NCBI GenBank assembly: GCA_030040155.1
Contig: JASHUG010000429.1
Coordinates: 1-47,348 of the forward strand
Length of the DNA stretch: 47,348 bases
From: Streptosporangiaceae bacterium
Lineage (GTDB): Bacteria; Actinomycetota; Actinomycetes; Streptosporangiales; Streptosporangiaceae
Direction of reading: 5' to 3'
Part shown: piece by piece, positions 46,924 through 47,348 of the stretch
How positions within the stretch are numbered: the first letter of the stretch is position 1
How the letters are laid out: every line of letters begins with the position of its first letter
Program-made: the position numbers and the translations under genes
Notes under the pieces: generated by a model
The model's input: only the letters and a program-made list of their open reading frames with translations
What the model was told of the DNA's origin: nothing
Database searches by the model: none

Positions 46924-47348
46924 GTGTCTGCTGAGTCCCCGCGCGGGTCCGCGGATCTCACCGTGTCATCCCCCAGCAACCAGTCCACCCCCGACGCCGC
47001 CGCGGACGAGGCCCGGTCGCCCGGCAACGGCTCGCCTTCGAGAGCCGATTTCGGCGCTAATCAGTGGCTAGTGGACGAGATGTACCAGCGATATCTCGCC
47101 GACCCCGGCTCCGTGGACCGGGCATGGTGGAGCTTCTTCGCCGATTACCAGAGTGGCCCTGACACACCTAGTTCCCAACCAAACGGAACTGTTCAGACCG
47201 CGCCGGCAAGCAGGACGCCCGCCGCGCCGGCTCAGCCGGGTACCGCACTGCCCGGCACAGCGCAGCCCGCCAGCACAGCGCAGCCCGCCCAGGCCCGCCC
47301 GGCGCAGGCTGACGGCCAAGCCGCCGGCGCGGCCGGAACCGCGACGAC
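46924..47348 (+). CDS. kgd: Multifunctional 2-oxoglutarate decarboxylase/dehydrogenase E1 (Kgd), 5' part
   Basis: First 141 residues; the gene runs off the right edge. A flexible N-terminus, then FGANQWLVDEMYQRYLADPG followed by VDRAWWSFFADY, the E1o-type lead helix of 2-oxoglutarate dehydrogenase components, and a long Ala/Pro/Gln-rich linker (TAQPASTAQPAQARP) that in actinobacterial Kgd/OdhA joins the succinyltransferase-like domain. GTG 46924 has GAAGAGG 8 nt upstream. Central TCA-cycle enzyme, so this edge is core chromosome. Confidence 0.88.
   Translation, partial: MSAESPRGSADLTVSSPSNQSTPDAAADEARSPGNGSPSRADFGANQWLVDEMYQRYLADPGSVDRAWWSFFADYQSGPDTPSSQPNGTVQTAPASRTPAAPAQPGTALPGTAQPASTAQPAQARPAQADGQAAGAAGTAT

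Overview
The window is high-GC actinobacterial chromosome. Pointers are the N-terminus of an actinobacterial-type 2-oxoglutarate decarboxylase/dehydrogenase (Kgd) at the right edge, two LytR-CpsA-Psr (LCP) ligases, a DUF6542-type membrane protein, a NarL-type two-component pair, a VIT1/CCC1 metal transporter, many GTG/TTG starts and frequent 4-nt ATGA/GTGA gene overlaps. The genus cannot be fixed from sequence alone; a soil actinomycete (Streptomyces/Streptosporangiales-like) fits the gene content. I see no tRNA, rRNA, CRISPR array, insertion sequence or prophage.

Layout. 1-1.9 kb: the end of a tightly coupled operon of sigma-factor C-terminus, O6-alkylguanine-DNA alkyltransferase (ogt), 2OG-Fe(II) oxygenase and a stand-alone Ada-type zinc domain, which looks like a dispersed alkylation (adaptive) response. 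2.4-10.5 kb: accessory genes comprising a secreted HExxH metalloprotease, a frameshifted hypothetical gene, a large XRE/NB-ARC/TPR STAND regulator whose TPR region is a 120-bp DNA repeat, a small HTH protein with two matching CTGTC-N9-GACAG operators, and a DinB protein. 10.6-16.9 kb: LCP ligase, DUF6542 membrane protein, DUF1203 protein, methyltransferase, and a NarL/FixJ regulator with its kinase.

17-29 kb: histidine utilisation. hutI stands apart, while hutF, an M20-family amidohydrolase and hutU form a minus-strand run. Directly upstream in the same direction is a four-gene coupled operon: a formaldehyde-activating-enzyme (Fae) family protein, an enolase-superfamily (mandelate racemase/MLE) enzyme, a 3-hydroxyisobutyrate-dehydrogenase-like enzyme and an iron-type alcohol dehydrogenase. 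Divergent from it (29.1-34.7 kb) is a complete oligopeptide-type ABC importer (two permeases, a fused double ATPase, a lipoprotein binding protein) ending in a 15-bp perfect hairpin. The shared 263-bp promoter region carries repeated ATCTGC/GCAGAT half-sites. This importer plus Fae/enolase/two-dehydrogenase set is the best candidate in the window for an undescribed catabolic system.

34.8-47.3 kb: a decayed metallo-beta-lactamase-fold gene beside an intact GlxA/AraC-type regulator, a VIT1 transporter, a GDP-mannose 4,6-dehydratase that appears to start with CTG, a three-gene glycosyltransferase/methyltransferase/toroid-protein operon meeting a convergent methyltransferase, a 3Fe-4S ferredoxin, a GntR/UTRA regulator with a visible promoter, a small membrane protein, a nitrilase-family hydrolase, a DedA protein, a glutathionyl-hydroquinone-reductase-like protein and the start of kgd.
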